Below are positions 44,704-55,839 of a DNA stretch of 64,000 bases, piece by piece. Every line of letters begins with the position of its first letter. Within the stretch, counting starts at the first letter, position 1. The translations under genes were made by a program, and so were the position numbers. The notes beneath the pieces were generated by a model. The model worked only from the letters and a program-made list of their open reading frames with translations, was not told where the DNA came from and did not search any database. Source of the stretch: Favolaschia claudopus (lineage: Eukaryota; Basidiomycota; Agaricomycetes; Agaricales; Mycenaceae); NCBI GenBank assembly GCA_037176885.1, contig JAWWNJ010000063.1:372001-436000 (forward strand). The letters run 5' to 3'.

Positions 44704-46308
44704 ACTAATTTGTTGGATTGATCGAAAACGATGTTACAGACGTGTTGGGCCACTTACTGACTGTGATTATAGATTTGAAGATCGCAAAACCGATACTGCC
44801 AGTAGATGGTGGGCGCCGGTGGGAATCAAGGTCCAAATTTAAAGATATTCGGCGTCTCAGGGAAAAAGTATTATAGCTGATCGCCGCTGTAATAGCGTGT
44901 GCTGTGGTCATTTTTGGTCGGCCTTGGAGCTAGGTCGGGAGACAAACAGCGCGCCGCCCTCCCGATCTTTGACGCTGGAAACTTGAATTTTAGACCAGGC
45001 GTGGAGAAACAAGACATTTGCAGTCCATTTAGTAGGGAGGCATACCTTCCATTGCCTCATTATTCTAGCCAGTTATCTCGAGTATGACGGGGTCGCCCGA
45101 CAGCGAACGTTGAAAATCTTGAGATGAGAGGAAAGAGCAAGTGAAAAGCGTCACATCAATGTCACGTCACGAAATCGCAACCTGAACACAACGACCACAC
45201 AAATATCTGTGAATACAGGCTCGCGATCCGCAAAATAATCACTGTCTTCTGCAGGCCATTTCCGGCACTCTTGAATCTTTATTAGATGTTCATCGGCACT
45301 TCTATACTCGGCGTGATTCCGTTTTCCGATTTTCTTGTTTCTGTGCAATGCCAGATCTGCGTCCGTATGATGAATGGTCTCTCTGGGGTCACTTGCTGCA
45401 TCCCGCGGAATTGGGTTAGTGTCCGCTTTCTACTTGGAATGAAACGACGCAATGGTACGCTGACTTCAAGGCTTCCCACAGTACATGTTTCGCACTGCGC
45501 AGCGGAGAGAGCAAATTCCAATTAACATCGTCCGCCCGGGACCGAGAATGATGTACAGTATCTTCGCCGGACTGGTGAATGAACGCCAATCTCACATTGG
45601 TCTCCTCCTAGGCACTGACAAGCTCCAACATAACAGATGAGAACCTCCTTGGCGTTTCTTTTCTCTGAAAATCATCCAAAGAGGCAAAATTCAGTCTTTA
45701 TTCTCTGCTGCGAGAGGAATTCTGTGGGAATACTAATCCCTTATTCGTGACCTCGTATTGGTGAGATCTTTACCCCTCGCAGTACCTCACGCCTGAATCC
45801 ACTTTGCCAGATATCGATGGCCTCCCTGCATAACGACAAAACCAAAACACAGGTACTCTAACGTACGAGCCTGTTTCTGCAGCAGATGTCCGTGGCGGCG
45901 TGGCATCTAGCAAGTTTTAAGCCTCATCTTCTTACCTTCTCACAAAATGTAAATGATGCGCATTTACAATCTTCTAATTTCCCATTGGTTTGCGGTCGTG
46001 ATTTCCGCGATTTTTTCCACGCCTCATTTATTCCAAGTCCTAGGAGTTGGATTTACAAGTTCCGACGTTGACCACTCGCGCATGGAACACTACCGCTCAC
46101 TCGTTTTACGCACCATCATGACTGTTGCGCCGCCGAAAGGTGCGAATATCATTGGCTTCGGCTCCGCCATCCACTGTTACGGGTCCGCTGTTTTTCGCGC
46201 GAGTTCCTGGACCCAATCCACGCAGCGCTGATTTGTCGAAGGACCAGAGAGCATAAAATGCGCTGTTTCGTTTCATAGACTTCACCTCCGTGGCTCACTG
46301 GCACCAAG
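44704..46308. other. Long intergenic region
   Basis: About 1.6 kb with no recognisable gene. Possible TATA-like cataaaat near 46252-46258, about 50 bp before the laccase-like start. Short open frames show no domain. It probably carries promoters of metacaspase copy 3 (-) and of the laccase-like gene (+). Confidence 0.4.
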
Positions 46309-49300
46309 ATGAAGCTTCTAGCGGCGACTTTCCCTGCATTCTTGTCTCTTTTTGTAGCTGCTGCAGTCACTCGTCGATCTCCGACTTTCAACGATGTTAC
46401 TCTCGACATTGTAAACGCCGACCTCGCCCCAGATGGCTTCACTAGGAGCACCGTCTCGGCCAACGGAACGTGGGTGCATCCTCTCTTGTCGACCTTACAG
46501 ACATGCTCACTACTTCACTGGTTCCAGGTTCCCCGGCCCTCTGATTCGTGCAAACAAGGGAGACACCCTCCGGGTTACGATGAACAATAAATTAGTGATC
46601 ACCCTTTCCGTTAGCACTGTCCAACTGGAGCTGATACTCTTTTTTTGTTTCATAGACCGACCCGGGCATGCGTCGTTCAACCACTCTCGTCAGTTGCAAC
46701 TTCGCTGTTGATGTTCAATTCTTAACAAATCTTGGAAGGACTTCGATGGAATCTTCTTCGATACCCCGAATTCGTACAATGAAGGCACTCCTTTCGTCAC
46801 GTTCGTTGGCTGGTTTGTTGCATTTTAACCTTATTGAAAATTTGCATGTAGGACCTGCCCCGTCGGCCCGAATGCATCCTACACCTACGGTAAGCGTGAT
46901 TTCCATTGCGTAATCAACTTTCACTAAAATTTCCTCCAGAGCTTCCCCTGTATGTTGTAATTCATCGGAGTCACTAATGTCTCATCGCTCTTCAGTGGAG
47001 AGCAGACCGGCACCTACTGGTACCACAGCCAACGTAAGCGTTGACTTCCTCTTCAAACTACGTTGAGACTCATTCCCACACCAGTGTCGCTACAATGCAA
47101 GTCTATTTGAGTGTCTCTGCTTTATCCTATTTTTTTACGCTGCCTAGACGCCGATGGATTGCGTGGACCACTGATCATCTATGGTTCGTTGAAACACCAT
47201 CCATATGAATACCTGGATCTCGGCATTGATTGTTAACCAGACCCGGATGACCCCCAAGCCGCTTTGTACGGTCAGTCGAGCTGTTTGTTTCGCTTTTGAT
47301 ATCGGATTCCTAAACGAAGACAACAGATGTGGACGATGAGAACACCATTTGGTTCATCAGTGCGTTCAATACCCTTACCTGTGAGGAGTCACCCGGCTTA
47401 TGCTTCGGAAGGCGACTGGTGGCACAACAAGAGTTTGGCGATGCTTGAATGTTCGAAATCTCTTGTTATACCTCTTCTCGATATCTAACCTAGATTTGAA
47501 CAGCTTATCAAGCTACTCAGATCATTCCGTACGAATTTATCATCCGTTGAATCTCAACACGACTCACGGTTATCCAATGTTCAGTGTCGCTGACGGGTAA
47601 GCACAATTTGAAACTATATTCTGTCTGCAAATTCACTAACAAATGTCTCTGACAGTTCGTTGTTTAACGGCGCTGGTCGTTTCAACGGCGGTCCCGAAGT
47701 TTCGTACTCCGTGAGTACCGTCGAAAGCGGCAAACGCTATCGTATGCGCCTCATCAATGCCTCGGCTCGGAGCGACTTCACCGTCTCCATCGACAACCGT
47801 TAGTATCCATTTCTCTTCTTTCTCAAGCGGTGAAAATTGATACTGATTATTGAACCTAGACACCATGACGGTAAGATTCTTTACAATATGAAGTAGTTTG
47901 TGGTTGACCACAATTTCTCTTCACAGGTCATCGCAGCGGACGGTGAGATCCTCATTCCTGGTGGTGCCTGCATCTGACACCATTTAGGTGTGGCTACGAA
48001 TCCACACGTGGTTAATACCATCGACCTCCTCGCCGGGCAAAGATACGATGTCATCGTGCGTGCAGATGTCTGCTTCGAATATATCTCTGAACCTGACTGT
48101 TACCGCAGGTGACTGGAGACCAACCTGTTGGCAATTACTGGATCAGTACGTCTTCCTCTTCATGAACAGAACATCGTTTTCAATCCAAATTCAAGACACC
48201 GTTCTTGGCGGTGGAACTCCCCGTCGTAATCCTAACTTGAACGTGAGTCTGTTTAACCATGGATTTGTTTCGGCGACAAATAATTCTGTAGATCACACTT
48301 GGACGCGGAATTCTGCACTACGAAGGCGCACCTGATGCTGAGCCTACGACTCCGATGACTCTTGGCCCCGACGAAGCTGACCGTATTCTCTTGAATGAGT
48401 GGGAGCTTTCGGTATACTGTTCCACTTTGTCTGTTTATCCAACAATTCTGATCAGTCTGAAAATAGCCTCTCGTCCCTATTCCTGTAAGCCATTCTTCTA
48501 TCTATTCATCGGAGCATATATCGAGCAAATCTCCAGGCTCCTCCTGCCGATATCGAGCTCTCGTTCTTCACCAGCATGACGCCGAACGCCACCAGTCCTT
48601 CCGGATTCAACACCGAGTGGAATATCAACAACGTCTCATACGTTTCTCCCTTGGTTCCGACATTGGTGAAGATAATAGATGGAGCGAACAGCGAAGATGA
48701 TTTTGCCACGAAAGAAAACACTTTCGTGCTGCCGGCGAACAAGGTTATCCAGATAACCTTCCCGCCTAGGTGCGTTTTTTCGAATTCATTAATGCTACTT
48801 CCTGCTGATTTGAACAAAATGCAGTGATGAAGATGAGTTGCATCGTATGTGTACTCTATGACTTTACTGCCTTGATATTGACGCTGTTCGACGCCAAGCC
48901 TTCCATTTGCACGGAGTGAGCCGCAAGATTATTTCGTCGAAATTTTCGTTTCTCACAAATCCAATGTAGAACAACTTCTGGGTCATCAAGTCCAACGGAT
49001 CCGATATCGTCAACGAAGTGAACCCCATTCGCCGAGATGTACGCAATTCAATATATATTCTGCACGGCGGAAATCAATCGTGTTCGTAGGTTTCCGGCGC
49101 AGGAGCTGGAGGTACCACTCTCCGATTCAAAACTGATCGCCCCGGGCCCTGGTTCTGTGAGTGGAACTTCCTCTTCCGATATTCTGCAGACGAATCTGAC
49201 AATTTTCTCTTAGTCCATTGCCACAGTGAGTATCGATTCGATTTACTCTGAGCCTTTGCTGAACACTTTGATCTTCTATAGTCTTCTGGCACATGAACGC

Positions 49301-49418
49301 CGGTCTCGCCTCGGTCATGGCGGCAGGTCCCGATGAGACGCGCGCCCAGGTGAAGCCTGATGCGGAATGGGACGATCTCTGCGATGCATACAATGCTCTC
49401 CCTGCGGAGTTGCAATGA
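46309..49418 (+). CDS. Laccase-like multicopper oxidase with altered trinuclear copper site, copy A
   Basis: Secreted protein (MKLLAATFPAFLSLFVAAAV signal) of the three-domain multicopper oxidase fold. Loop 1, HWHG in laccases, is DFDG (TTLDFDGIFFDTPNSYNEG). Loop 2, WYHSH, is WYHSQ (EQTGTYWYHSQLSLQYADGL). Loop 3, HAFHLHGNNFWVIKS, and loop 4, FHCHIFWHMNAGLASV, keep their ligands. So the type-1 copper set (His, Cys, His) stays, while three trinuclear-centre histidines are gone. Other blocks: GPLIIYDPDDPQAALYD, SDWWHNKSLAM, VTTCPVGPNASYTYELPLG, GRFNGGPEVSYSVS. Very intron-rich, with 10-nt and 12-nt microexons (46940-46949, 47085-47096, 47585-47596) and one GC-AG intron. Frame intact; ends NALPAELQ. 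Its true activity is open: oxidation without a normal oxygen site seems hard. Confidence 0.85.
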
Positions 49419-49678
49419 TCGTTGAACGATGGTCGGATAATACCTGAACTTTGGCTTGATGTATTGAATGCTTCTTGTATTTAACTGATGCGACTTGTTA
49501 TTTCTACTCTCGAGTGTTTGAAGAACTGGCTGAATGCACGTGGATGCACATAACGCGACCAAAAATAGGGGAACAACCAACTTCAACACGTGGGCGCGCT
49601 GGCCTAATCCATCTGATCCTCCCGAATCGGAGACCGCGGTACCGGCAACTTATCAACCAAACGTTGAGTCTACAGCCA

Positions 49679-49685
49679 TATATAA
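49679..49685 (+). promoter_or_regulatory. TATA box of SnoaL-like gene A
   Basis: TATATAA about 80 bp before the ATG at 49761. The other two SnoaL-like genes have a TATA box at about the same distance. Confidence 0.6.
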
Positions 49686-49760
49686 TCCTCACCAAGCTCA
49701 AAGCCGAAACAACCGGAATTTCCCCAGCGACCTCAGATATTCTCTCTCGGTGTCCACATC

Positions 49761-50287
49761 ATGTCCACAATCGAGCAAAACCAACTTCGAAACGCTCACA
49801 AATTCCTCGATCTCTTGAGCACCTCCCCAGTCGACTTCGACGCCTTGGCGGACCTTCTCTCGCCCGACTTTATATTCGAGCATTACCCTTCGACCATTAA
49901 TATGAAGCCGCGAAACAAAGCGGAGACGATACCCTTCCTCAAAAGAGGTTGGAATGAAAATTTTGAATATATCAAAGTACGTCGGTTGTCTGTGTTGCCA
50001 CAGGCCAATGTTGAATGTTGAACGGTTTCGTCTCCGACAGTTCTCGCCTCCCATCGACACGATTCAAGGAAAAGACGTCGTAGTGTTCCACGTCGGTTTG
50101 ATTTGTTTGTTGCATTCAGATTCCAACTGACTTGGGACTTTAGGTCAAATCAGACGGGATGCATAAATCCGGCAAGAAATACGGCAACGAATATATGCTC
50201 ACGTTCTATTTTACTGGGGAGAAGATTGCTAGGATGAAAGAGTTTGCGGATTCCAAATATACTGTCGATTATTTCGCGAGTCTCTAA
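49761..50287 (+). CDS. SnoaL/NTF2-like small protein, copy A
   Basis: About 135 residues, three exons, NTF2/SnoaL-like cone fold as in polyketide cyclases and many small dehydratases. Exon 1: RNAHKFLDLLSTSPVDFDAL, ADLLSPDFIFEHYP, RNKAETIPFLKRGWNENFEY. Exon 2: FSPPIDTIQGKDVVVFHV. Exon 3: GMHKSGKKYGNEYMLTFYFT and DSKYTVDYFASL before the stop. The exon plan and sequence match the copies at 53120 and 57848. Such proteins act as cyclases, isomerases or binding proteins; I cannot assign substrate. It has no signal peptide, so is probably cytoplasmic. It stands directly downstream of laccase-like copy A. Confidence 0.8.
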
Positions 50288-50518
50288 GCTTGATTTGAGA
50301 CTAACCATGTGTTGCTTACTCGAATTGCAAATTTGATGCTTTTGAAAACAGAAAATGGACAACTTCATGGCTCAAAGCGACGTTCATTTCATTCAGATGC
50401 GCCGGGTTTGGAACCAGAGAACGCCACGGTGGGGTACTATAAACATTGAATGCTACCTGGACGTTCGCAGAGAAATTGAGTCGGCATATATAGCATTGGA
50501 GTCGTGGATTGGTTCAAC

Positions 50519-51537
50519 TCACTGTACTTTCACTGAGGTCTGTATCTTTGACACATGGCGCTCTGCTGCCCTAAACATCGCTTCAACGAGTTCGAGGGAC
50601 ATCTCCTCGGAACATCCGAGCGCGTCCGCCAACGCAGGCAGGTGTTCAATAATTACCTCCAAGGCCTTGATGGTGCTCGCTCCATGCGCCAACAAGAGCG
50701 CCATGATTTCTTCCTGTTGCCAACTCAGCGGAAACCCTCTCGGAGGCGAATTATCCATTCTCCTCGTCTGTGGGTAGTTCCGGAGATGGGCATCGCTTGG
50801 TTGAGGCAATTTCAATGCGACGTAGAGCAGAGGCGCGGTATGCGGAGGAGGCTGCCTGCGGGGGGGACCAAGAGCGGAACACGTATATTTGCATTCGTGC
50901 CGAGCTCAAGCAGCCTTTTCACGCCCTCGACATTCAAGCTGCGGACGGCAAAACCCAATGGCGGGCCAAAATGGCCAAGTCGTTCCGTATCTGCCCCGCG
51001 CTGGAGTAGCAAGTCCATCATCTCGATATCTGCATGCCAGCAGGCGTAGTGAAGCGGGGTCATGTCGAGCCCGCCGGATCCGCAGCTCGAGTCTATGGGC
51101 GCGCCGTGATCCAAGAGCAGCGTCATCATCTCGATGCGATTCTTCTCAACTGCGAGATGTAACGGCTGATATTGGTCGGTGTCCCACCTTGCGGTGATAT
51201 CTGCACCGGCATCGAGGAGCAGGCTCGCTGTCTCGAGATTGCCGGCCGCGGCAGCCACATGGAGAGGTGTTTTGCAAAACCAGCGGTCGCGGCTTGGGTT
51301 CGGAGGAACCGAGTAAGGCGGCGCCAATAGTTTGGCTACAAATTGAGGGCGGGAATCGGACGCCCACAGTAGCACATCTTGGCCCAACTCCGGCATGCGA
51401 TCTTCCAGTTCGGGTTGAAGGATCTGGTGAAGACGGTGGCATGTGCGAGCTAAGGCATCGAGTTCCGGAATCGAAAGCAGAGCGGCAAGGAGCAAAACTA
51501 GTTCGGTCGCAAAGTCGCCCAGATAGTCTCTTGACAT
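50519..51537 (-). CDS. Ankyrin-repeat protein with probable frameshift
   Basis: N-terminus MSRDYLGDFATELVLLLAAL, LSIPELDALARTCHRLHQIL resembles an F-box-like helix pair. Four or more ankyrin repeats follow: TPLHVAAAAGNLETASLLLD, QPLHLAVEKNRIEMMTLLLD, TPLHYACWHADIEMMDLLLQ and GFAVRSLNVEGVKRLLELG. In a run of seven C (minus strand, near 50870) the frame shifts: the frame so far reaches a stop at 50812, while another frame resumes the protein (HTAPLLYVALKLPQPSDAH) and carries on to another repeat (IMALLLAHGASTIKALEVII) and a stop at 50519. So the gene is one base off in a homopolymer: a sequencing slip or a real mutation. No intron of reasonable size fits. Ankyrin plus F-box-like architecture suggests a protein-binding adaptor. 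Confidence 0.75.
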
Positions 51538-51750
51538 GGAGAGGAGTAACTTGGCAGGGGGCAGGCAACAGACACTGTGATACGGCGGTCCCCGTACCTG
51601 CGGGGTATTATAGTAGAAGGGGGCCCCGGGTACTAGAGAAGCTATGTGTTCGTATACTATAGAAACAGACCCGATCAGAGTCTGTAGAGACGAGTGAACA
51701 CCGAGTGACTGATTTAACCCGGTGCAAGCCACCAAAACGGGAGCATCAAA

Positions 51751-52235
51751 GCGGTTTATTTTCGCACGTACATAGGGTTAGGGTTAGACGACCGGAACAT
51801 CGTAAAAAGGCCCACCCAGCCGAGTGGCCGTGGTGGGACAGGAAAATATTGAGACGGTGCATGCACCTAAGCACATACAAGCCGCAGGCGCACTCTGTAT
51901 GGACAGGGTCGCCGTGCTATGGAGTGATCCCACGGCCCACAGACCCAGGTAGGTGAAGGGGCCTGTGCCATCAAGGTAAGTATGAGTTGTTCAGAAGATG
52001 AGGCGGAGATTTTATACCGCGGTTGAAGTGCACGGACCAGGTCGCGTAGCGATTGTTTGGTTCACAATGGTTGAGATCAGTTACGAAAGTTGAACCATTC
52101 ACGTGATGGTTGGTTGAATTTTCTTTCCTTCGCTGGATACTCGTAAGCTACAATAGATCGAACCACAATGAACTCACTCTTTCACCCCTGAATAATTGTA
52201 CGCTCCCTGCTCCGCTTCGAAAAAGCAGGACGAAG
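51751..52235. repeat. Left inverted repeat with telomere-like end
   Basis: Nearly identical, in inverted orientation, to 58865-59345. Its outer end carries agggttagggttag, about 2.5 units of the fungal telomere repeat TTAGGG, followed by acgaccggaacatcg. Homology continues inward through acgaaagttgaacc and ttgtacgctcc. The orientation places the telomere-like motif outward at both ends. Confidence 0.85.
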
Positions 52236-53034
52236 AAAGGTTCCAGAGTCCTAAATCGAACCTATGAGGTTGGCCAACTTCCAAGTATCTGCCATGATGA
52301 CTCACAATTTTACGGGTGGGGGCTCGAAGCTGCCCAGATGCAGCGGATACAATGTTCCCTGCCTTTGCTTTCTTCCCAACGCTCCCTTCGCCATTGTTTT
52401 GGTTGGCATCAAAGATTACGAAAGTTGAACCATTCACGTGATGGTTGAATTTCTGTGTTCAATGTTCAACTTCGAGTTGCACACCCATTTCATTGTGAAG
52501 AATAACGGAACGCTCGAGGATGATGCTATTCTGTACTGCTCTGTATATGCATTTCAATATTTTCTACGCATCAACCTGCGCGCTGACTCCCTGCGCGCTG
52601 ACTCCCTACTTTATATATTACTTAAATTATAATTTCCTATCACGTTCCGAATGTTTCCAAGTCCTTCGTCAGGGGAATTACTACAGCCCGATGGCTAGAA
52701 GGGTGCGCCGAATGTCAAATATCTCATATTTCCAGCCGAATATTCGCAGAATCGGCTCACTTCAGGGCAATCAATATACAGGGATGGTAGCACGCATCGG
52801 CAACGAACACGGGAAGTCTACAGCGCAAACCGAGACATTTTCGCGCCGATCATCCTTTGACATTGTCATTGTCATATCCGCTTCGTGATCGGGGTAGCAT
52901 CCGAATTGACATCGGGTTACAGTTGTGGTTCAAGGCGTTGAAGGTCGCTGGATTCGTTCTTCGAGCAGGCATTCTGAGGATATGCATAATTTGCGATGTG
53001 TATGAATTTTCCGGCTGATCTAGCTCCCCAGCAG

Positions 53035-53041
53035 TATAAAA
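53035..53041 (+). promoter_or_regulatory. TATA box of SnoaL-like gene B
   Basis: TATAAAA about 80 bp before the ATG at 53120. Confidence 0.6.
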
Positions 53042-53119
53042 TCCCGTCATTCAATTGCCCTTTCCTTCAATCCACCATCGTCTCTTCTCATTGCTCAAAG
53101 AATCGTCTCTTCTCGAAGA

Positions 53120-53683
53120 ATGTCTACCTCTTCCGTCGCAGAAAAACAACTCCAGAACGCTCAGAAGTTCCTCGACCTCTTGGGTAACCCCCCAGTCGAT
53201 TTCGACGCATGGGCGGATCTTCTCTCACCGGATTTTGTCCTTGAATATCACCCTGCGACTATGCCTATGCCCGACGGCAAGGCGACGAGGAATAAGGCGG
53301 AGACGGTGCCGTTTTTTAAGGAGGCTTGGAATGAGAGGTTTGAGTATATTAAGGTGTGTAGGAGGCTTTGTGACCTGTAGATCTTGCTGATAGTGTTTTG
53401 TGGTTGTTCTTCTGCTGCAGTTCGCTCCACCGATCGATACAATTCAAGGGAAAGACGCAGTAGTCTTCCACGTCGGTTTCATCATTCGTTTTATTACTGC
53501 ATGCAATTTGTTTGACGAAATGGTGCATGATAGGTGAAATCGAACGGAATGCATAAATCCGGGAAGAAATACGACAACGAGTATATGTTTACGTTCAAGT
53601 TCTCTGGGGAGAAGATTGTCAGGATGAAGGAATTTGCGGATTCGAAGTACACGACCGAGTATTTTGCGAGTCTTCACGCTTGA
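53120..53683 (+). CDS. SnoaL/NTF2-like small protein, copy B
   Basis: Three exons as in copy A. MSTSSVAEKQLQNAQKFLDL, then DFDAWADLLSPDFVLEYHPA and ATRNKAETVPFFKEAWNERF; second exon APPIDTIQGKDAVVFHV; third exon GMHKSGKKYDNEYMFTFKFS, ending YFASLHA. It is closest to copy A (same PDTIQGKD-type block and NEYM motif). An alternative start would skip five residues. Probably cytoplasmic. It lies just inside the left inverted repeat, with no laccase-like gene beside it. Confidence 0.8.
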
Positions 53684-53941
53684 TTTGAGAGGCTGAGGCT
53701 GCGTGCGGTTAATTTTGCATGTACAAATTATTCACTATGTTTGTAATCCGAAACGTTGTCCCTCGTGAGTGGCTTGCGACTGCTCGGAATCACATCAATG
53801 CGCGGGAGCAAATAAAAGTGCCCAAATATGGTGTCCTTCCAAATTCGGCTGTGGGCGGTGTCAGGCCCAAAAAGGGACGGCTTATTTACGGCGGACCTCG
53901 CAGCCAAACAACCCGTTCATCGATCCTCTCATCTTACTTCC

Positions 53942-54624
53942 ATGGCCACCGACAGAATCCGCGAAGTATGTCGACGACGCGCCGCGCGCGTTCTCCTCCG
54001 CTACCCATGCTTATCGTGCACCTCAGAAAATGACGCAGCTCCGCGCGGAGTCGGATGCTGCGTTGGCGCGCGCAGACGAGGCGGAGGCGAAGAACAAGAA
54101 GCTGGAGCAGCTGCTCCTGGAGAAGGAGCACGAGATTAAGTCGCTTAGCGTCAAGCTCGATAATATGGACAGCGAGCTCTCGAAGGCGGAGAATTCGATC
54201 GCTGACTCTAAGGCCGATCGCGAGGCGGGCGAGACGACGAAGATGACGAATGAGGGGTTGACAAGGAAGATTCAGCTGCTGGAGGACGAGCTTGACGCGG
54301 CGGAGAAGAACGTGAAGGAGACTGTCGAGAAGTGCGTTGTCGTTCGTCAGCTACGTGGCTCATGCCTCGTGTCCACGCTTGTATTGGACTGACCAACTTT
54401 GTTAAGGCTGAGGCAGGTCGACGTCAAGGCGGAGCACTTTGAGCGGCAAGTCCAGCGTGTAGAGCAGGAGCGGGACCAATGGGAGAAGAAATACGAGGTG
54501 CGTGTTGTTGCCAGCTGGCGTCGTGTATGCCTCGCACTTACTTTCTTTCAAGGATGCACAAGCCAAGTATCGGGAATCCCAAGCCGAGCTCGACGCGCTT
54601 GTTGCCAGCATGGCGGATCTCTAG
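53942..54624 (+). CDS. TPM1: Tropomyosin
   Basis: Short fungal tropomyosin of about 160 residues, a fully coiled-coil protein that binds along actin cables and supports polarised growth and cytokinesis. Exon 1 is MATDRIRE, followed by an intron and KMTQLRAESDAALARADEAE. The rest shows unbroken heptads: NKKLEQLLLEKEHEIKSLSV, KIQLLEDELDAAEKNVKETV, EKLRQVDVKAEHFERQVQRV, EQERDQWEKKYEDAQAKYRE, end LDALVASMADL. Three introns (after RIRE, VEK and KYE). It is normally single copy and essential in fungi. The start is the first Met in phase with the coiled coil. It lies between the two inverted repeats, next to SnoaL-like gene B. Confidence 0.93.
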
Positions 54625-55839
54625 ATATCGATATCTCTGCCTACCCGTTTACCCACCCAGCATGTATTATAACGACCCTCCACCACGCATGACTTCGCTA
54701 CTCTGTGTATAGGCTGAATCCGATCCTTAATTCCGATACTACCCTCTGTCGTTCGTTTAGACTCGATCCCTTAATTCTGATATTCCCTCTATCGCGCTTT
54801 GCCAACTCACTCTTGAATAATTCAGACTTCAAATGATTCCGCCACCTCACCCAGTGTCACACTCCGCTCCAAAGCATCGGCTGATGTGAAGTTCTGGATG
54901 CGTCTGGTCCGCTTTCCACGCCCTCGTAAATGACAACGGCATCCTAACCTATTTTGTCAAGCTGAAGCTTGCAGCCGCGATATTTGGTGACTCAGTTTGC
55001 CGTCACCCGTTCTTCCTTTGTCCCTCGAACGGAACCTTCGCCTCGGTCCAAGAACATGCTGCGTACGCACCTTATGCCTTAGGCTCCTCCATGCATAATA
55101 CAACACTCGACGCCGTGATATCGGGCATGACATCTCTCGTCAGCCGACGCCTTACTCGCTTTTAATTTATTCTATCTCAAAGACGACCGAAATTCCACTC
55201 CGAGGGAAACACCAAGAACTGACTTCTTTGGCAACTTTCACCTATCGCTCGCCCCATCGATACTGCTTAAGATGGTCTAAGATCGGGTGAGCTTGATTTA
55301 GCATTGCACGCACACCTCACTCAGGTTGCGAGTTAGATCATGGAAACAACTTGCACTCTGTTGTGACGAAGACTCGGATATGGGATATCCTCTCGATTGA
55401 AGCCATCGACTTCGACAGATCGTGTTTTCAAGCTACAGAGATTGATCTCAAGCAATTTCTCGGATTAAGCCCGAAGACTTGCGAAACACTCGCACAGACT
55501 AGTATACTTCCAATCCGCCAACTCTTTCATCTCGACCGATCTTTTCCCCCGGGACTCAGAACGCGAGCAGATAGTATTCGTTGTCGTATAGGCGAAATTT
55601 CAGAAATATTTGGGGATCTGTAATCGTCCAAGGAGGAATATTCGGTCAATATTGATATCGAGTGCTAGTCAGCTACAGAGAGCTATCTCGATGTCTCGAT
55701 TCATACGAGGTTAACCATGAAGCTTGCGAATTGAACAGCATCCGGCGCCCGCGAGGCTTGTACATTAGACGCGCGTTAGACGCGTCAAGCGCCCGTGACC
55801 GTGACTCGGCGGCCAACCCACGCTCTTGCTTCTACCACC
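54625..55839. other. Long intergenic region
   Basis: About 1.2 kb without a recognised gene. One plus-strand frame (55351-55623, FDRSCFQATEIDLKQFLGLS) has no family match that I know and no splice partners. Promoter of the F-box gene is expected near its right end. Confidence 0.4.

Larger units (their letters stand above)
51538..53119. other. Repeat-rich intergenic region
   Basis: Upstream of the ankyrin gene (-) and of SnoaL-like gene B (+). It contains the left inverted repeat (51751-52235), two direct copies of acgaaagttgaaccattc near 52083 and 52419, and a 15-bp tandem duplication gcgctgactccctgc near 52578-52605. No gene seen. Confidence 0.5.

Noticed and set aside
46709..46750. Restoring HWHG in laccase-like copy A by another splice choice
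   Set aside because: No GT-AG choice near the junction yields HWHG, and copy B has DFDG at the same place with its own splice sites.
51775..51790. A true telomere or chromosome end
   Set aside because: Only about 2.5 TTAGGG units, inside a repeat, with gene-dense sequence on both sides.
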